Source: Marivirga arenosa
GTDB lineage: Bacteria; Bacteroidota; Bacteroidia; Cytophagales; Cyclobacteriaceae
Direction of reading: 5' to 3'
Assembly: GCF_030503875.2 (NCBI RefSeq)
Contig: NZ_CP129968.2
Span: 1,948,001 to 2,012,000 of the forward strand
Length of the DNA stretch: 64,000 nt
Part shown: piece after piece, positions 26,973 to 36,598 of the stretch
How the letters are laid out: each line of letters begins with the position of its first letter
How positions within the stretch are numbered: position 1 is the stretch's first letter
Notes under the pieces: generated by a model
The model's input: the letters and a program-made list of their open reading frames with translations, nothing else
The model's database searches: none
What the model was told of the DNA's origin: nothing
Program-made: the position numbers and the translations under genes

Positions 26973-26994
26973 GGTACAAGCTGACGCTTGCACC
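26973..26994. repeat. REP-like palindrome, second copy
   Basis: Arms GGTACAAGC (26973-26981) and GCTTGCACC (26986-26994), one mismatch, 4-nt loop. It shares the ACAAGC/GCTTG core with the palindrome at 26867. Confidence 0.5.
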
Positions 26995-27026
26995 ATTCAG
27001 AGTATTATGTGTTTAAGATGAGTTTT

Positions 27027-28751
27027 TTAGGTTGAGACTTGCTCACGTTTCATTTTCATTTCACCCACGCTCATATTTCCTTCTTTAGCTTGTCTACGCT
27101 CATAGCTTGCTTCAAAGGCTGATATTCCATGTAATTCTGATAGATAATCTAAATGACCTGGTGAGGTAACCACCATAATATCATCAGATGTAATTTGACT
27201 AGGACTATCATAACCACATGATTCTGCTAGCATTTGAGTTTCCTTATAAAGAGCATCTGCATAGGTGGCCACTCTTTTTGCTGCTGACTCAATATCTAAT
27301 GCTTTTTGAAGCCTTTTATTCTGCGTAGCAATACCAGTAGGGCATGCATTGGTATGGCATTCTAAGGCTTGTATACAGCCAAGGGAAAGCATAAAGCCAC
27401 GAGCAATATAAACGGCATCAGCACCTAAAGCCATAGCTACTGCAATATCAATGGTAGTAGCAATTTTACCGCTTGCGAATAGTATTACTTTATCACGAAC
27501 GCCATTATTTTTAAGTGCCCAGTCTGCTACTGCAAGTGCTTGTTTCATAGGTAAACCCGCATAAGAACTCAAAACATGTGGAGAAGCACCCGTACCACCA
27601 TCACCACCATCAATTACAATATAATCGGGACCTCGACCCGGTTCTTCACTGATCTTTTGTGCTATGTCTTCAATTTCTGCGGTATGGCCAATTACCATTT
27701 TAATTCCTACAGGTTTATTCACAATTCCTCTTACTTTATCAATGAAATCAAAAAGTCCATTTACATCGGTAAATTCTTTATGGCGAGCAGGAGCAAAGGC
27801 ATCTTTACCTAATGGGATCTTTCTGATCTTAGCAATCTCAGGAGTGATTTTCTCTTTTAGCAACATGCCTCCTTTACCTGGTTTGGCACCCTGAGCCAAT
27901 TTAATTTCAAACATTTTCACCTGCGGATGATTAGCCATATCTTTAAGTAAATCATCATCCATATCACCTGATTCATTTCTAATTCCATATTTGGCAGTTC
28001 CTATCTGGAATACCAGATCAGCATCTCCATATTCATGACAAGGAGCTAAAGATCCCTCTCCTGTATTATGTAAAATCCCTGCCATTTTAGCGCCTTTGTT
28101 GAGTGCTGCATGTGCATTAAAGGATAAGGCTCCATATGACATGGCACTGATGTGTACAAAGTGATTTAAAGTATAAGTTTCAACGCCTGTGTGTTTGCCA
28201 ATTACTTTTTTGTAGAATTGTCCTGTTTCTTCCCCTGTTAAAGTTTTGGTGTTGGTAAATGTAGCTGGCATAATTAAAGTAGTACCCACTTTATCCATAT
28301 CAACTTGGCTACCGAAGCCAATGGTGTTTCTGGCACCAGAAGAGGTAGCATAAATCCAGTTTCTGGTTATTCTATTGTAAGGAGTTTCTTCCTGATCATT
28401 AGAGAAAAGATATTGTCTTAATAATGGACCAATTTTTACTAATAATTTTCTACCCCAAATGACCACGGGAAATACTCTTTGAATAGGAGTGTCTTTTTGT
28501 CTTTTATCGTAAATGAATAAGGTTATAAAGCCTGTAATTAAAAGCGCAATAATAAACTCTCCTCCTAAAGTCAAGGCTAAAGACCAAATGCCTGATTCTT
28601 TTAAATATTCGGATTGAAAAAAAAAGCCATAAGCTGCCGTTATTACCAAAGCTGAAAATATCCAGGCTGTAGTATAGCTATTAAAGATTTTTAGGATGTA
28701 TTTAAGGCGAGGTCCAGTTGTACCAGATTGTATAAATTCACGATCAGCCAT
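27027..28751 (-). CDS. FMN-binding glutamate synthase-family protein, membrane-anchored
   Basis: A 574-residue flavoprotein. Two N-terminal membrane helices (about 28-48 and 55-85) precede a GltB-like FMN barrel with HISAMSYGALS, GDGGTGASPH and ADAVYIARGF. The cysteine cluster GCIQALECHTNACPTG matches the iron-sulfur binding site of glutamate synthase. It lacks the glutaminase domain and the GXGXG domain of full GltB, like the archaeal-type family of unknown electron acceptor. It probably moves electrons or amino groups at the inner membrane. It is a single-gene unit. Confidence 0.85.
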   Translation of the reverse strand: MADREFIQSGTTGPRLKYILKIFNSYTTAWIFSALVITAAYGFFFQSEYLKESGIWSLALTLGGEFIIALLITGFITLFIYDKRQKDTPIQRVFPVVIWGRKLLVKIGPLLRQYLFSNDQEETPYNRITRNWIYATSSGARNTIGFGSQVDMDKVGTTLIMPATFTNTKTLTGEETGQFYKKVIGKHTGVETYTLNHFVHISAMSYGALSFNAHAALNKGAKMAGILHNTGEGSLAPCHEYGDADLVFQIGTAKYGIRNESGDMDDDLLKDMANHPQVKMFEIKLAQGAKPGKGGMLLKEKITPEIAKIRKIPLGKDAFAPARHKEFTDVNGLFDFIDKVRGIVNKPVGIKMVIGHTAEIEDIAQKISEEPGRGPDYIVIDGGDGGTGASPHVLSSYAGLPMKQALAVADWALKNNGVRDKVILFASGKIATTIDIAVAMALGADAVYIARGFMLSLGCIQALECHTNACPTGIATQNKRLQKALDIESAAKRVATYADALYKETQMLAESCGYDSPSQITSDDIMVVTSPGHLDYLSELHGISAFEASYERRQAKEGNMSVGEMKMKREQVST

Positions 28752-28862
28752 AGCGTAGAAAATTAATAGTGTATTGTAATATAATACAATTTTATAGCTT
28801 TGGCAATGCTGATCTTTAAAATATTTTGCTTATAAGTGCTTGAAGCTCAATAATAAATTAGC

Positions 28863-29234
28863 TTACATCTGTTTACTCCAGAAAGCGTCAATAAGTAATT
28901 GGGCAGTTGCTGGGTTAGTAGCAATTGGGATATTATGAACATCACAAATTCTCATCAACATTTGAACATCTGGTTCGTGAGGATGCTTGCCTAGCGGATC
29001 TCTAAAGAATAGCACCATTTCAAGCTTTTTTTCGGCAGATAATGCAGCTATTTGAGCATCTCCACCAATGGGACCAGACAAAAGCTTTTCTACTTTTAAA
29101 CCAGTATTTTCTACATATCCACCTGTGGTGCCAGTAGCCACTAATGATACCTTAGAAAGCTTTTCTTTATTTTTATTGAGGAAAGAAACCATCTCTGGTT
29201 TTTTACCATCGTGAGCTATGATTGCTATTTTCAT
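28863..29234 (-). CDS. mgsA: Methylglyoxal synthase
   Basis: A 123-residue enzyme that converts dihydroxyacetone phosphate to methylglyoxal and phosphate, an outlet when sugar phosphates build up. Family motifs are present: IAIIAHDGKK at the start, LVATGTTG, the phosphate-binding SGPIGGDAQI and catalytic Asp region FFRDPLGKHPHEPD, then NIPIATNPATA. The length is normal for the short form. It lies 10 bp after aroQ on the same strand, so the two are probably one transcript although their pathways differ. Confidence 0.96.
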   Translation of the reverse strand: MKIAIIAHDGKKPEMVSFLNKNKEKLSKVSLVATGTTGGYVENTGLKVEKLLSGPIGGDAQIAALSAEKKLEMVLFFRDPLGKHPHEPDVQMLMRICDVHNIPIATNPATAQLLIDAFWSKQM

Positions 29235-29244
29235 ATCATTAGAT

Positions 29245-29673
29245 TTATAAAGTTTTAAAATGCTCTAAGGCTAATTTGTATCCTGATAATCCTAAGCCTG
29301 AAATCATTCCTATGCATTTTGATGAAATCAAGCTTTTATGCCGAAATTCTTCTCTTTTATAAATGTTGGATATATGAACTTCTATAACATCTGTGTCTAT
29401 AGCGCCAATTGCATCATGTATGGCAACAGAGGTGTGGGTGTAGGCCGCAGCATTTAAAATAATTCCATCATAGGCAGAATCGGATTCCTGAATTTTTGAT
29501 ACCAACTCACCTTCTATATTGGATTGATAATAATCTAGTTCTACATCAGGGTAATCTAGTCTTAATTTTTTTATAAATTCATCAAATGAAGCTGCTCCAT
29601 ATATTTTAGGTTCTCTTTTACCTAAAAGATTTAAATTTGGCCCATTTATGATTATGATTTTCTTTTTATCCAT
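29245..29673 (-). CDS. aroQ: 3-dehydroquinate dehydratase, type II
   Basis: A 142-residue dodecameric enzyme of the shikimate pathway. It has the motif IINGPNLNLLGKREPKIYG with the catalytic tyrosine, IILNAAAYTHTSVAIHDAI and VIEVHISNIYKREEFRHKS. All expected catalytic residues (Tyr in KIYG, His in EVHISN) are visible. It is divergent from xerD with only 11 bp between start codons, so their promoters must overlap into coding DNA. Confidence 0.97.
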   Translation of the reverse strand: MDKKKIIIINGPNLNLLGKREPKIYGAASFDEFIKKLRLDYPDVELDYYQSNIEGELVSKIQESDSAYDGIILNAAAYTHTSVAIHDAIGAIDTDVIEVHISNIYKREEFRHKSLISSKCIGMISGLGLSGYKLALEHFKTL

Positions 29674-29684
29674 TACATTTAATT

Positions 29685-30584
29685 ATGGCTTGGGATATAT
29701 TTTTAACTGAATATAGGAATTATTTACAATTAGAACGCTCATTAGCTGAAAACACCGTTTCTGCTTATATCCATGATGTGATAAAGCTAAAACAGTTTTT
29801 GGATTTCTCCAATCCTAAAAACGATCCTTTAGAAGTTAAGCCTTCTGATTTACATAATTTTTTAGAATATGTAAATGAATTAGGTATGACGGTCCATACC
29901 CAAGCAAGAGTAGTATCAGGTATAAAAGGCTTTTTTAAATATTTATTATATGAAGATATTATAAAAGAGAATCCGGCAGAATTATTAGAGGCTCCAAAGT
30001 TAGGGCGAAAACTACCTGATGTGTTGAGCACGGAAGAAATTGATCGTATCTTGAATTCAGTGGATTTAACTAATGCTAATGGGCAAAGAGATAGGACTAT
30101 ACTGGAAGTATTGTATTCATCTGGTCTTAGAGTAAGTGAAGCAGTGAATTTAAAAATATCCAATACTTATTTTGATATAGGCTTTTTAAGAATAATAGGG
30201 AAGGGGAGCAAGGAAAGATTAGTACCGATGGGAAAGTCGGCTTCCAAGCATTTGAAGATTTATATCAATGAAGTCAGAATTCATCAAAACCCAAAGCCTG
30301 AAGCTAAAGATATTGTCTTTCTAAATCGTTTTGGAGGATCGATCAGCAGGGTATCTATTTTTACCATGATTAAAAAGCAGGTCAATTTAGCAGGTGTTCA
30401 TAAAAAAGTAAGTCCCCATACATTCCGTCATTCATTTGCTACTCATCTGATAGAAGGAGGAGCTGATTTACGAGCTGTTCAGGAAATGCTAGGACATGAA
30501 TCCATTACCACAACTGAAATTTATACTCACTTAGATCGTGATTTTTTATCTCAGACCTTGAAAGAATTTCACCCTAGAGCTTAG
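29685..30584 (+). CDS. xerD: Tyrosine recombinase XerD
   Basis: A 299-residue site-specific recombinase that, with XerC, resolves chromosome dimers at dif. The N-terminal SAM-like core-binding domain (FLTEYRNYLQLERSLAENTV) is followed by the catalytic domain with Arg in YSSGLRVSE, HTFRHSFATHL (His-x-x-Arg), LGHES and the nucleophile Tyr in EIYTHLD. The length matches XerD. It looks like the housekeeping enzyme, not an integrase of an element: there is no att site or cargo nearby. Its end overlaps the convergent MFS gene by four bases. Confidence 0.93.
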   Translation: MAWDIFLTEYRNYLQLERSLAENTVSAYIHDVIKLKQFLDFSNPKNDPLEVKPSDLHNFLEYVNELGMTVHTQARVVSGIKGFFKYLLYEDIIKENPAELLEAPKLGRKLPDVLSTEEIDRILNSVDLTNANGQRDRTILEVLYSSGLRVSEAVNLKISNTYFDIGFLRIIGKGSKERLVPMGKSASKHLKIYINEVRIHQNPKPEAKDIVFLNRFGGSISRVSIFTMIKKQVNLAGVHKKVSPHTFRHSFATHLIEGGADLRAVQEMLGHESITTTEIYTHLDRDFLSQTLKEFHPRA

Positions 30585-31933
30585 TTGTTACTTTTAGCTT
30601 TATTTCTTTTCTCTTCGTCTATATCTCTTACTAATAAACTTAGGAAAGCTGCAATTGCCATTGAGATTCCCCCCACGATTAGGGCATAAACAGCATCATT
30701 ATGAAAGAAATTCCTCAAAATATAACCTAATATACCAGCAGCAACGATTTGAGGGATAACAATAAAAAAGTTGAAAACTCCCATGTAATACCCCATTTTG
30801 TCAGCAGGCAAAACACTACTTAACATAGCATAAGGCAATGAAAGAATACTAGCCCATGCGATACCTACTCCAATCATACTGATGACTAATGTGTTTGGAT
30901 CATTAATGTAAAATATAGAGATTAAGCCAGCTCCTCCACATAATAATGCAATCATATGAGTTCCTCTTCTTCCGAAATATTTGGCTAATTGGGGTAGTAA
31001 AAAAGCAGAGAGTGCTGCAACTCCGTTATAAACCCCAAACATAATGCCTACCCAATTAGCGCCTTCATTATAGATTGCCGATTTAGTATCGGTTGTGCCA
31101 TAAATATGCTCAGTTACGGCAGGTGTGGTATAAATCCACATCGCAAATAAGGCGAACCAAGAGAAAAACTGAACGAAAGCCAACTGAACCATGGTTTTAG
31201 GCATTTTAAATATGCCTATGAAGGATTCTGCCAAACCTGTAAAAACACCTCTTTCACTATTTTCGAGCTTTAGCTTTTCAATATCATCCGGTGGATATTC
31301 TTTTGTATTAAACACAGTCCACATAACAGCTGATAAAAATGCAATTCCACCTATATAAAAAGACCATTTTACGGAATCTGGAATTTCGCCATCAGGTGCT
31401 TGATTACTAAAACCTAGCCAGTTGGTAAAAATGTAAGGTAATGCTGATGCTATGACTGCTCCAACCCCAATAAAAACAGCCTGCATGGCAAATCCTTTTG
31501 ATCTTTGTTCATTGGGTAGCATATCGCCAACAAGAGCCCTGAAAGGTTCCATGCTAATATTTATAGAACCATCCATTATCCACAACATGCCTACGGCTAT
31601 CCATAGGCTAGGGGAATTTGGCATGATGAATAATGCAATAGTTGCCAATATAGCACCAATTGCAAAGAAAGGTCTTCTACGTCCCCATTTGGGAATCCAG
31701 GTTTTATCAGAATAATATCCAATTATGGGTTGAACAATTAAGCCCGTAACCGGTGCTGCTAACCATAAGATAGGAAGGCTATCTTTTGAAGCTCCTAAAG
31801 TCTCAAATATTCTACTTACGTTTGCGTTTTGAAGCGCAAACCCAAATTGAATACCTAAAAATCCGAAACTCATATTCCAGATTTCCCAAAAACTTAATTT
31901 TGGTTTCTTAGAAGCAATTGAAATATCTTCCAT
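30581..31933 (-). CDS. MFS sugar transporter (maltose/sucrose type)
   Basis: A 450-residue protein with 12 hydrophobic helices. It begins LSFWEIWNMSFGFLGIQFGFALQNANVSRIFETLGA, shared with the glycoside-pentoside-hexuronide/SLC45-like sugar transporters, and has the loop motif GYYSDKTWIPKWGRRRPF. It lies 53 bp downstream of the GH31 alpha-glucosidase gene on the same strand, so import of maltose or short maltodextrins is the likely role. This specificity is inferred from context. Confidence 0.85.
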   Translation of the reverse strand: MEDISIASKKPKLSFWEIWNMSFGFLGIQFGFALQNANVSRIFETLGASKDSLPILWLAAPVTGLIVQPIIGYYSDKTWIPKWGRRRPFFAIGAILATIALFIMPNSPSLWIAVGMLWIMDGSINISMEPFRALVGDMLPNEQRSKGFAMQAVFIGVGAVIASALPYIFTNWLGFSNQAPDGEIPDSVKWSFYIGGIAFLSAVMWTVFNTKEYPPDDIEKLKLENSERGVFTGLAESFIGIFKMPKTMVQLAFVQFFSWFALFAMWIYTTPAVTEHIYGTTDTKSAIYNEGANWVGIMFGVYNGVAALSAFLLPQLAKYFGRRGTHMIALLCGGAGLISIFYINDPNTLVISMIGVGIAWASILSLPYAMLSSVLPADKMGYYMGVFNFFIVIPQIVAAGILGYILRNFFHNDAVYALIVGGISMAIAAFLSLLVRDIDEEKRNKAKSNN

Positions 31934-31986
31934 TTAATTATTTATGGTTTAAAAATGTTGTGGGGGTTTACCAAATAATTATTCAC

Positions 31987-34419
31987 TTACCAATTTATAA
32001 TGAATTGTTCTTCTTCCCATTTAAATTTGCTTAGCGGTAGATTTTCTATTTTAAAATCAGTCCTTTCCTCATCTGGTAGTGGATCAAAGTTTGAGATTGG
32101 ATCTATGAATCTATAAGGTGATTTTTCTATTGGGATTGACTGTTGATCAATTGAAATCTCCTGCTTTAATTCATTTTCAAAGCCGTGGAAGTAAATCTGC
32201 ACTTCTTTATATTGAGATTTATAATTTCCTTCTCTAGCGTGGAAAATTATTTGTTTTTCTTGAGGCTTATATTCGATTAACCTTTTATAAAAAGCACCTT
32301 CTACATGATTGAAAGTGTCACCATCATCTTCATAATATTGGTAGGTATTATTTTCTAATCCTTTATAAATATGAAGATATAAAACACTATTTTGATTGTT
32401 ACTCAAGCTTTGCACCCTGTCTTGCATGGGGATAATAGAAGAAGCTTTTACAAATGCAGGTAACTTTTCAATTGGGCACTCTGCTATAATTTCCTGCTTA
32501 CCGTGATAGAATTTATCATCGTATAAATCATACCATTCTCCTTCAGGTAAATATACCTTAGCTAAATTTACTTCACTTGAAACCGGAGCTACTAAAATAT
32601 TAGCCCCAAATAAGTATTGGTTTTCATATAGGGAGTTGTAGATTTTATCATCGTGTGGGTAATAAATCGCTAAACTGCGAGCTACGGGAATACCACTTTC
32701 ATGAGCCTCATAAAATGCTGAATATATATAAGGCATTAATTTATAGCGCAGATTTATGTAATTACGGGAAATTTCTTCGACCTCTTCACCAAATGCCCAA
32801 GGTTCAGAATCTCGGCTGTTAATCATACTATGACCTCTAAAGAATGGAGCAAATGCTCCAATTGAAATCCATCTTGCAAACAATTTGCTGTTAGCATCAC
32901 CTGCAAAGCCGCCAATATCGTAACCTGAGAATGCCACTCCTGTTAAGCCAAGACTGTTGACTAGTCGAACTCCTAATAGCATGTGTTCATCATTGGCTAC
33001 ATTATCGCCAGTCCAAACTGAGGCATATCTTTGTATACCGGCAAAGCCTGCTCTAGTAAGGTTGAAAACTCTTTTATTAGGATGGTTCTTCTTGGCTCCT
33101 TCATAGGTACTTCTGGCCATTTGCATACCGTAGATATTTCTTGCTTTTCGGGTAGATGCTTTTTGACCTTCAAAATCAAACTCCATCAGCTCAGGAAGAT
33201 ATTGACCCCAGGTTGCAATTTCGTTCATGTCATTCCATAAACCAGAAATTCCTAAATCAGTGTAGGCTTTTAGTTTCTCAGCCCACCAGTTTCTAACATC
33301 TGGATTTGTGAAGTCAGGGAAATGGCACCATCCAGGCCATACTTCTCCTTCATAATATTCCCCATCTGGATATTTGATGAATACATCTTCTTTTACTCCC
33401 GAGTCATAAGCTTCATAGCCTTCTTGGATTTTAATACCTGGATCACATATGACCACAAGCTTAAATCCCATTTCCTCCAGCTTTTCAATCATTTTACTCG
33501 GATTCGGAAAATCTTCCCCATCCCAGGTAAATATTTTATAATCTTGCATATGATGAATGTCTAAAACCATCACATCTGCAGGAATTTCTTTTTCCCTGAA
33601 AAAATTAGCTATACCTAAAACCTCCTTGTCAGGTTTATAACTGTAACGACATTGCTGATAGCCTAAACTCCATATAGGAGGAAGTTCCATTCTTCCTGTT
33701 AAATCAGTGTAGGCGCTAATAATATCTTCTACATTATCCTCATAAATGAAGTAATATGACATATCACCTTGGTCAGCTGAAAAGCTAGAGAACCTTCTAT
33801 TTGAAGCTCCAAAATTGAAATGTGATTTATGACTGTTATCTAGGTAGATGCCGTAGGAAAGATGGTTGTGTATTCCAATATAAAAGGGAATACTACAGTA
33901 TAATGGATCGCTATCTGGTGGGTAACCGAAATGGTCAGTATTCCAGTTTTGATATCCATTTCCTTTTCTATCTAAAGGTCCTGTTTTTTCGCCTAAACCA
34001 ATAAATCTTTCCCCTTCTTGTAGTTTTTTATAGGTAGTAACTTGCTCTCCCAACCACGAGGTGCTAAAAGAAGCATCATCTTCATTGATAAGCTCACCAC
34101 TCTTATTTTTAAATTTTACAGCAAATGGAGATTTGTTAAGTTCTAAAGTAAGTTTATCAGTTTTTATTTCTACAATATTATCATGATCGATACAGCTAAA
34201 GTCAATATTTAGTGGTTTCGAAATAACCGCATAGGAGAGCTCATCAAATTCTTCTGAGGTGCTTAAATGTATTTTGAAAGTTCCTTCCTGTATTACGGTG
34301 ATTTTGAAATATGCATTTTCAGTTTTGCCAGAAATACCATAAGAAGTTTCTTCATAGTGTTCAATATTTCCACAATGAAGGTTTGAATTCGATTTATTTA
34401 TCGTTTTAGAACTAATCAT
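31987..34419 (-). CDS. GH31 alpha-glucosidase
   Basis: An 810-residue glycoside hydrolase of family 31. The catalytic nucleophile is the Asp of GLWNDMNE (about residue 395), and the family motifs GYQQCRYSY, WTGDNVAND and FFRGHSM are present. No signal peptide is seen at the N-terminus (MISSKTINKSNS), so it acts in the cytoplasm on imported maltose or maltodextrins. It precedes the MFS sugar transporter in an operon, and a LacI-type operator lies about 75 bp upstream of the start. Length and domain order fit the two-beta-domain GH31 layout. Confidence 0.92.
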   Translation of the reverse strand: MISSKTINKSNSNLHCGNIEHYEETSYGISGKTENAYFKITVIQEGTFKIHLSTSEEFDELSYAVISKPLNIDFSCIDHDNIVEIKTDKLTLELNKSPFAVKFKNKSGELINEDDASFSTSWLGEQVTTYKKLQEGERFIGLGEKTGPLDRKGNGYQNWNTDHFGYPPDSDPLYCSIPFYIGIHNHLSYGIYLDNSHKSHFNFGASNRRFSSFSADQGDMSYYFIYEDNVEDIISAYTDLTGRMELPPIWSLGYQQCRYSYKPDKEVLGIANFFREKEIPADVMVLDIHHMQDYKIFTWDGEDFPNPSKMIEKLEEMGFKLVVICDPGIKIQEGYEAYDSGVKEDVFIKYPDGEYYEGEVWPGWCHFPDFTNPDVRNWWAEKLKAYTDLGISGLWNDMNEIATWGQYLPELMEFDFEGQKASTRKARNIYGMQMARSTYEGAKKNHPNKRVFNLTRAGFAGIQRYASVWTGDNVANDEHMLLGVRLVNSLGLTGVAFSGYDIGGFAGDANSKLFARWISIGAFAPFFRGHSMINSRDSEPWAFGEEVEEISRNYINLRYKLMPYIYSAFYEAHESGIPVARSLAIYYPHDDKIYNSLYENQYLFGANILVAPVSSEVNLAKVYLPEGEWYDLYDDKFYHGKQEIIAECPIEKLPAFVKASSIIPMQDRVQSLSNNQNSVLYLHIYKGLENNTYQYYEDDGDTFNHVEGAFYKRLIEYKPQEKQIIFHAREGNYKSQYKEVQIYFHGFENELKQEISIDQQSIPIEKSPYRFIDPISNFDPLPDEERTDFKIENLPLSKFKWEEEQFIINW

Positions 34420-34493
34420 CCATTTTACTTTTAAGGACCGCTAAGCTATCCAATAAAGTTATCAGAATTTACTGATGCAATTATAAATTTCAT

Positions 34494-34517
34494 GCAATCG
34501 TTTGCGGTGACGTTTGC
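34494..34517 (-). promoter_or_regulatory. LacI-family-type operator upstream of the GH31 gene
   Basis: A near-palindrome GCAATCGTTTGC with a central CG (34494-34505), followed by a second CGTTTGC (34511-34517) exactly 12 bp after the first copy. Central-CG palindromes with GCAA/TTGC flanks are typical LacI/GalR sites. The regulator gene is not in the window. Confidence 0.6.
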
Positions 34518-34712
34518 AATTTAACCATTTGTATTTAAAAATCATTTAATATGCTTTTTTAAAGGATTTCAGATCTGTATACAGTGGCTAATATTAGTTC
34601 TAGCAAAATAGATTTAGGAAACAAAATCATTTATTTCTGTTTTGAAATTTAAATTAGCAACTTTGTCACAGATTAATAATACATATCATTATAATAGAGT
34701 TGATTTAATAAG

Positions 34713-35501
34713 ATGTCACAAAATTTATATCATAAATTATCTTCTGAGAAGCCTTTTTTTATAGTAGGTCCGTGCGTAATGGAAAGTATGGATTTATTGC
34801 ATACAGTTGCCAAGGAAATAGTTACCCTTAAAAAGGAGTTTGATGTTGAAATCATTTTTAAATCTTCTTTCGATAAGGCAAATAGAACTTCAGCATCAGC
34901 TAAAAGAGGTCCTGGATTAGAAGAGGGAAGAGAATGGCTGCAGGAAATTAAGTCAACTTATGATCTTCCAGTTACTACAGATGTGCATGAGTCAAATCAG
35001 CCTAAATTATTAGAAGATGTGGTTGATATTATGCAGATACCTGCTTTTCTATGCCGTCAAACAGATTTATTGTTAGCAGCTGCTGAAACGGGTAAGATTG
35101 TAAATATTAAAAAAGCGCAATTTTTATCAGGTGAAGATATGTATTATCCTGCTCAAAAGGTGGTTCAGGCGGGGAATAAGCAAGTTATGTTGACTGAGCG
35201 TGGCAATATGTTTGGGTATAATAATTTAATAGTAGATTTCCGGAATATTCCAGACATGCTTGAGCACGGGTTTCCTGTAATTATGGATTGTACGCACTCT
35301 GTGCAACGCCCAGGTGGGGCAGGAGGAAAGACGGGAGGCAATAGAGAATTTGTACCTGGTATGGCAATGGCAGCGAAAGCTTTTGGGGCTAATGGTTATT
35401 TTCTGGAAACTCATCCTAATCCTGATGAAGCATGGAGTGATGGACCTAATCAGGTATTTTTAAAGGATTTAAAAGCATTAATAAAATCAATAATTCAATG
35501 A
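34713..35501 (+). CDS. kdsA: KDO-8-phosphate synthase
   Basis: A 262-residue enzyme that joins arabinose 5-phosphate and phosphoenolpyruvate to make KDO-8-phosphate for lipopolysaccharide. Motifs FIVGPCVMES, FKSSFDKANRTS, DVHESNQ, QIPAFLCRQTD and DCTHSVQRPGG are all in place. The absence of an extra metal-site cysteine is not checked in detail. It overlaps kdsD by four bases (ATGA), so the product of KdsD feeds KdsA from one coupled transcript. Confidence 0.97.
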   Translation: MSQNLYHKLSSEKPFFIVGPCVMESMDLLHTVAKEIVTLKKEFDVEIIFKSSFDKANRTSASAKRGPGLEEGREWLQEIKSTYDLPVTTDVHESNQPKLLEDVVDIMQIPAFLCRQTDLLLAAAETGKIVNIKKAQFLSGEDMYYPAQKVVQAGNKQVMLTERGNMFGYNNLIVDFRNIPDMLEHGFPVIMDCTHSVQRPGGAGGKTGGNREFVPGMAMAAKAFGANGYFLETHPNPDEAWSDGPNQVFLKDLKALIKSIIQ

Positions 35502-36439
35502 GTCGGATTTTAGATTCTGCTAAAGAAACAATTGCTATTGAAGCTAAATCAGTAAAAGATTTAGAAAGCTTACTGACAGATGATTTTGAAAAGGCTGTGA
35601 ATGCCATTATGGATAGTAAAGGTAAGCTGATTGTAACGGGTATGGGTAAATCCGGAATAATTGGAAGAAAATTAGCGGCTACATTTTCAAGCACAGGCAC
35701 ACCTAGTTTCTTTTTGCATCCAGGGGAGGCTTATCATGGCGATTTAGGTCTGATACAACAAAATGATATTGTACTTGCAATCTCTAACTCAGGTGAAACC
35801 GATGAATTGCTTAAAATATTGCCTTTTTTCCTTAGAAACGGGAATAAGATAATCGGAATGAGTGGAAATCCCGCTTCAACATTAGCTAAGAATACTCATT
35901 TTCATTTGAATGTACATGTAGAGGAAGAGGCTTGTCCCCTTGATTTGGCACCCACTTCCTCAACCACAGCTACTTTGGTAATGGGGGATGCATTGGCTGT
36001 TGCCTTAATGCGTGAACGAGATTTTCAACCTGAGCATTTCGCTTTATTTCATCCTGGGGGTTCTTTGGGAAGAAGATTATTAATGCGAGTGAAAGATGTG
36101 ATGAGGTCTACAGAATTGCCAGTTATTGCATCTGATAGTAAAATGGAGGAGGTTATTCAAGCCATGTCTGCAGGAAGGTTGGGTATTGCCATAATTGAAG
36201 ATCAAGCTAAATTATCAGGAGTAATAACAGATGGTGATTTAAGACGAGGAATGAAAAATAATAAAGCTAATTTCATGGACCTTCAAGCCAAAGATATTAT
36301 GACTAATTCTCCTAAATTCATTGATAAAGAAATGAAACTAAAGGAGGCTGAATTGATGATGATGGAACATAAAATTAACACTTTACTAGTGGCTGAGGAT
36401 CAGAAATGCATTGGTGTATTACAGCTTTACGATCTGTAG
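35498..36439 (+). CDS. kdsD: Arabinose-5-phosphate isomerase
   Basis: A 313-residue enzyme that converts ribulose 5-phosphate to arabinose 5-phosphate, the precursor for KdsA. A SIS domain (about 35-170) has GMGKSGIIGRKLAATFSSTGTP and SNSGETDEL, followed by PTSSTTATLVMGDALAVALM. Two CBS domains form the C-terminal third (VKDVMRS and AKDIMTN). The length is slightly below Escherichia coli KdsD but complete. It is cotranslated with kdsA. Confidence 0.95.
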   Translation: MSRILDSAKETIAIEAKSVKDLESLLTDDFEKAVNAIMDSKGKLIVTGMGKSGIIGRKLAATFSSTGTPSFFLHPGEAYHGDLGLIQQNDIVLAISNSGETDELLKILPFFLRNGNKIIGMSGNPASTLAKNTHFHLNVHVEEEACPLDLAPTSSTTATLVMGDALAVALMRERDFQPEHFALFHPGGSLGRRLLMRVKDVMRSTELPVIASDSKMEEVIQAMSAGRLGIAIIEDQAKLSGVITDGDLRRGMKNNKANFMDLQAKDIMTNSPKFIDKEMKLKEAELMMMEHKINTLLVAEDQKCIGVLQLYDL

Positions 36440-36480
36440 TTGTAATTTTTAAAATATTAATGAAGTAGTATTTTAAATTA

Positions 36481-36501
36481 TATGTTGATTAGCTCAACAT
36501 A
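36481..36501 (+). terminator. Hairpin after kdsD, possible terminator
   Basis: A perfect 8-bp stem TATGTTGA/TCAACATA (36481-36488 with 36494-36501) with 5-nt loop, 42 bp after the kdsD stop. No T run follows, so termination is uncertain. Confidence 0.35.
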
Positions 36502-36598
36502 CATTAAATAACATTATCTCTTATTCCCTTTTATATTTCTTTCATTATTGTCATTTTTGAGTTCTTAAACGAAACGTAATTCATTAAAATATAAAAAC

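Noticed and set aside
29685..30584. Integrase of a mobile element
   Set aside because: Length, motifs and location beside aroQ fit the housekeeping XerD; no att sites or cargo genes are seen.
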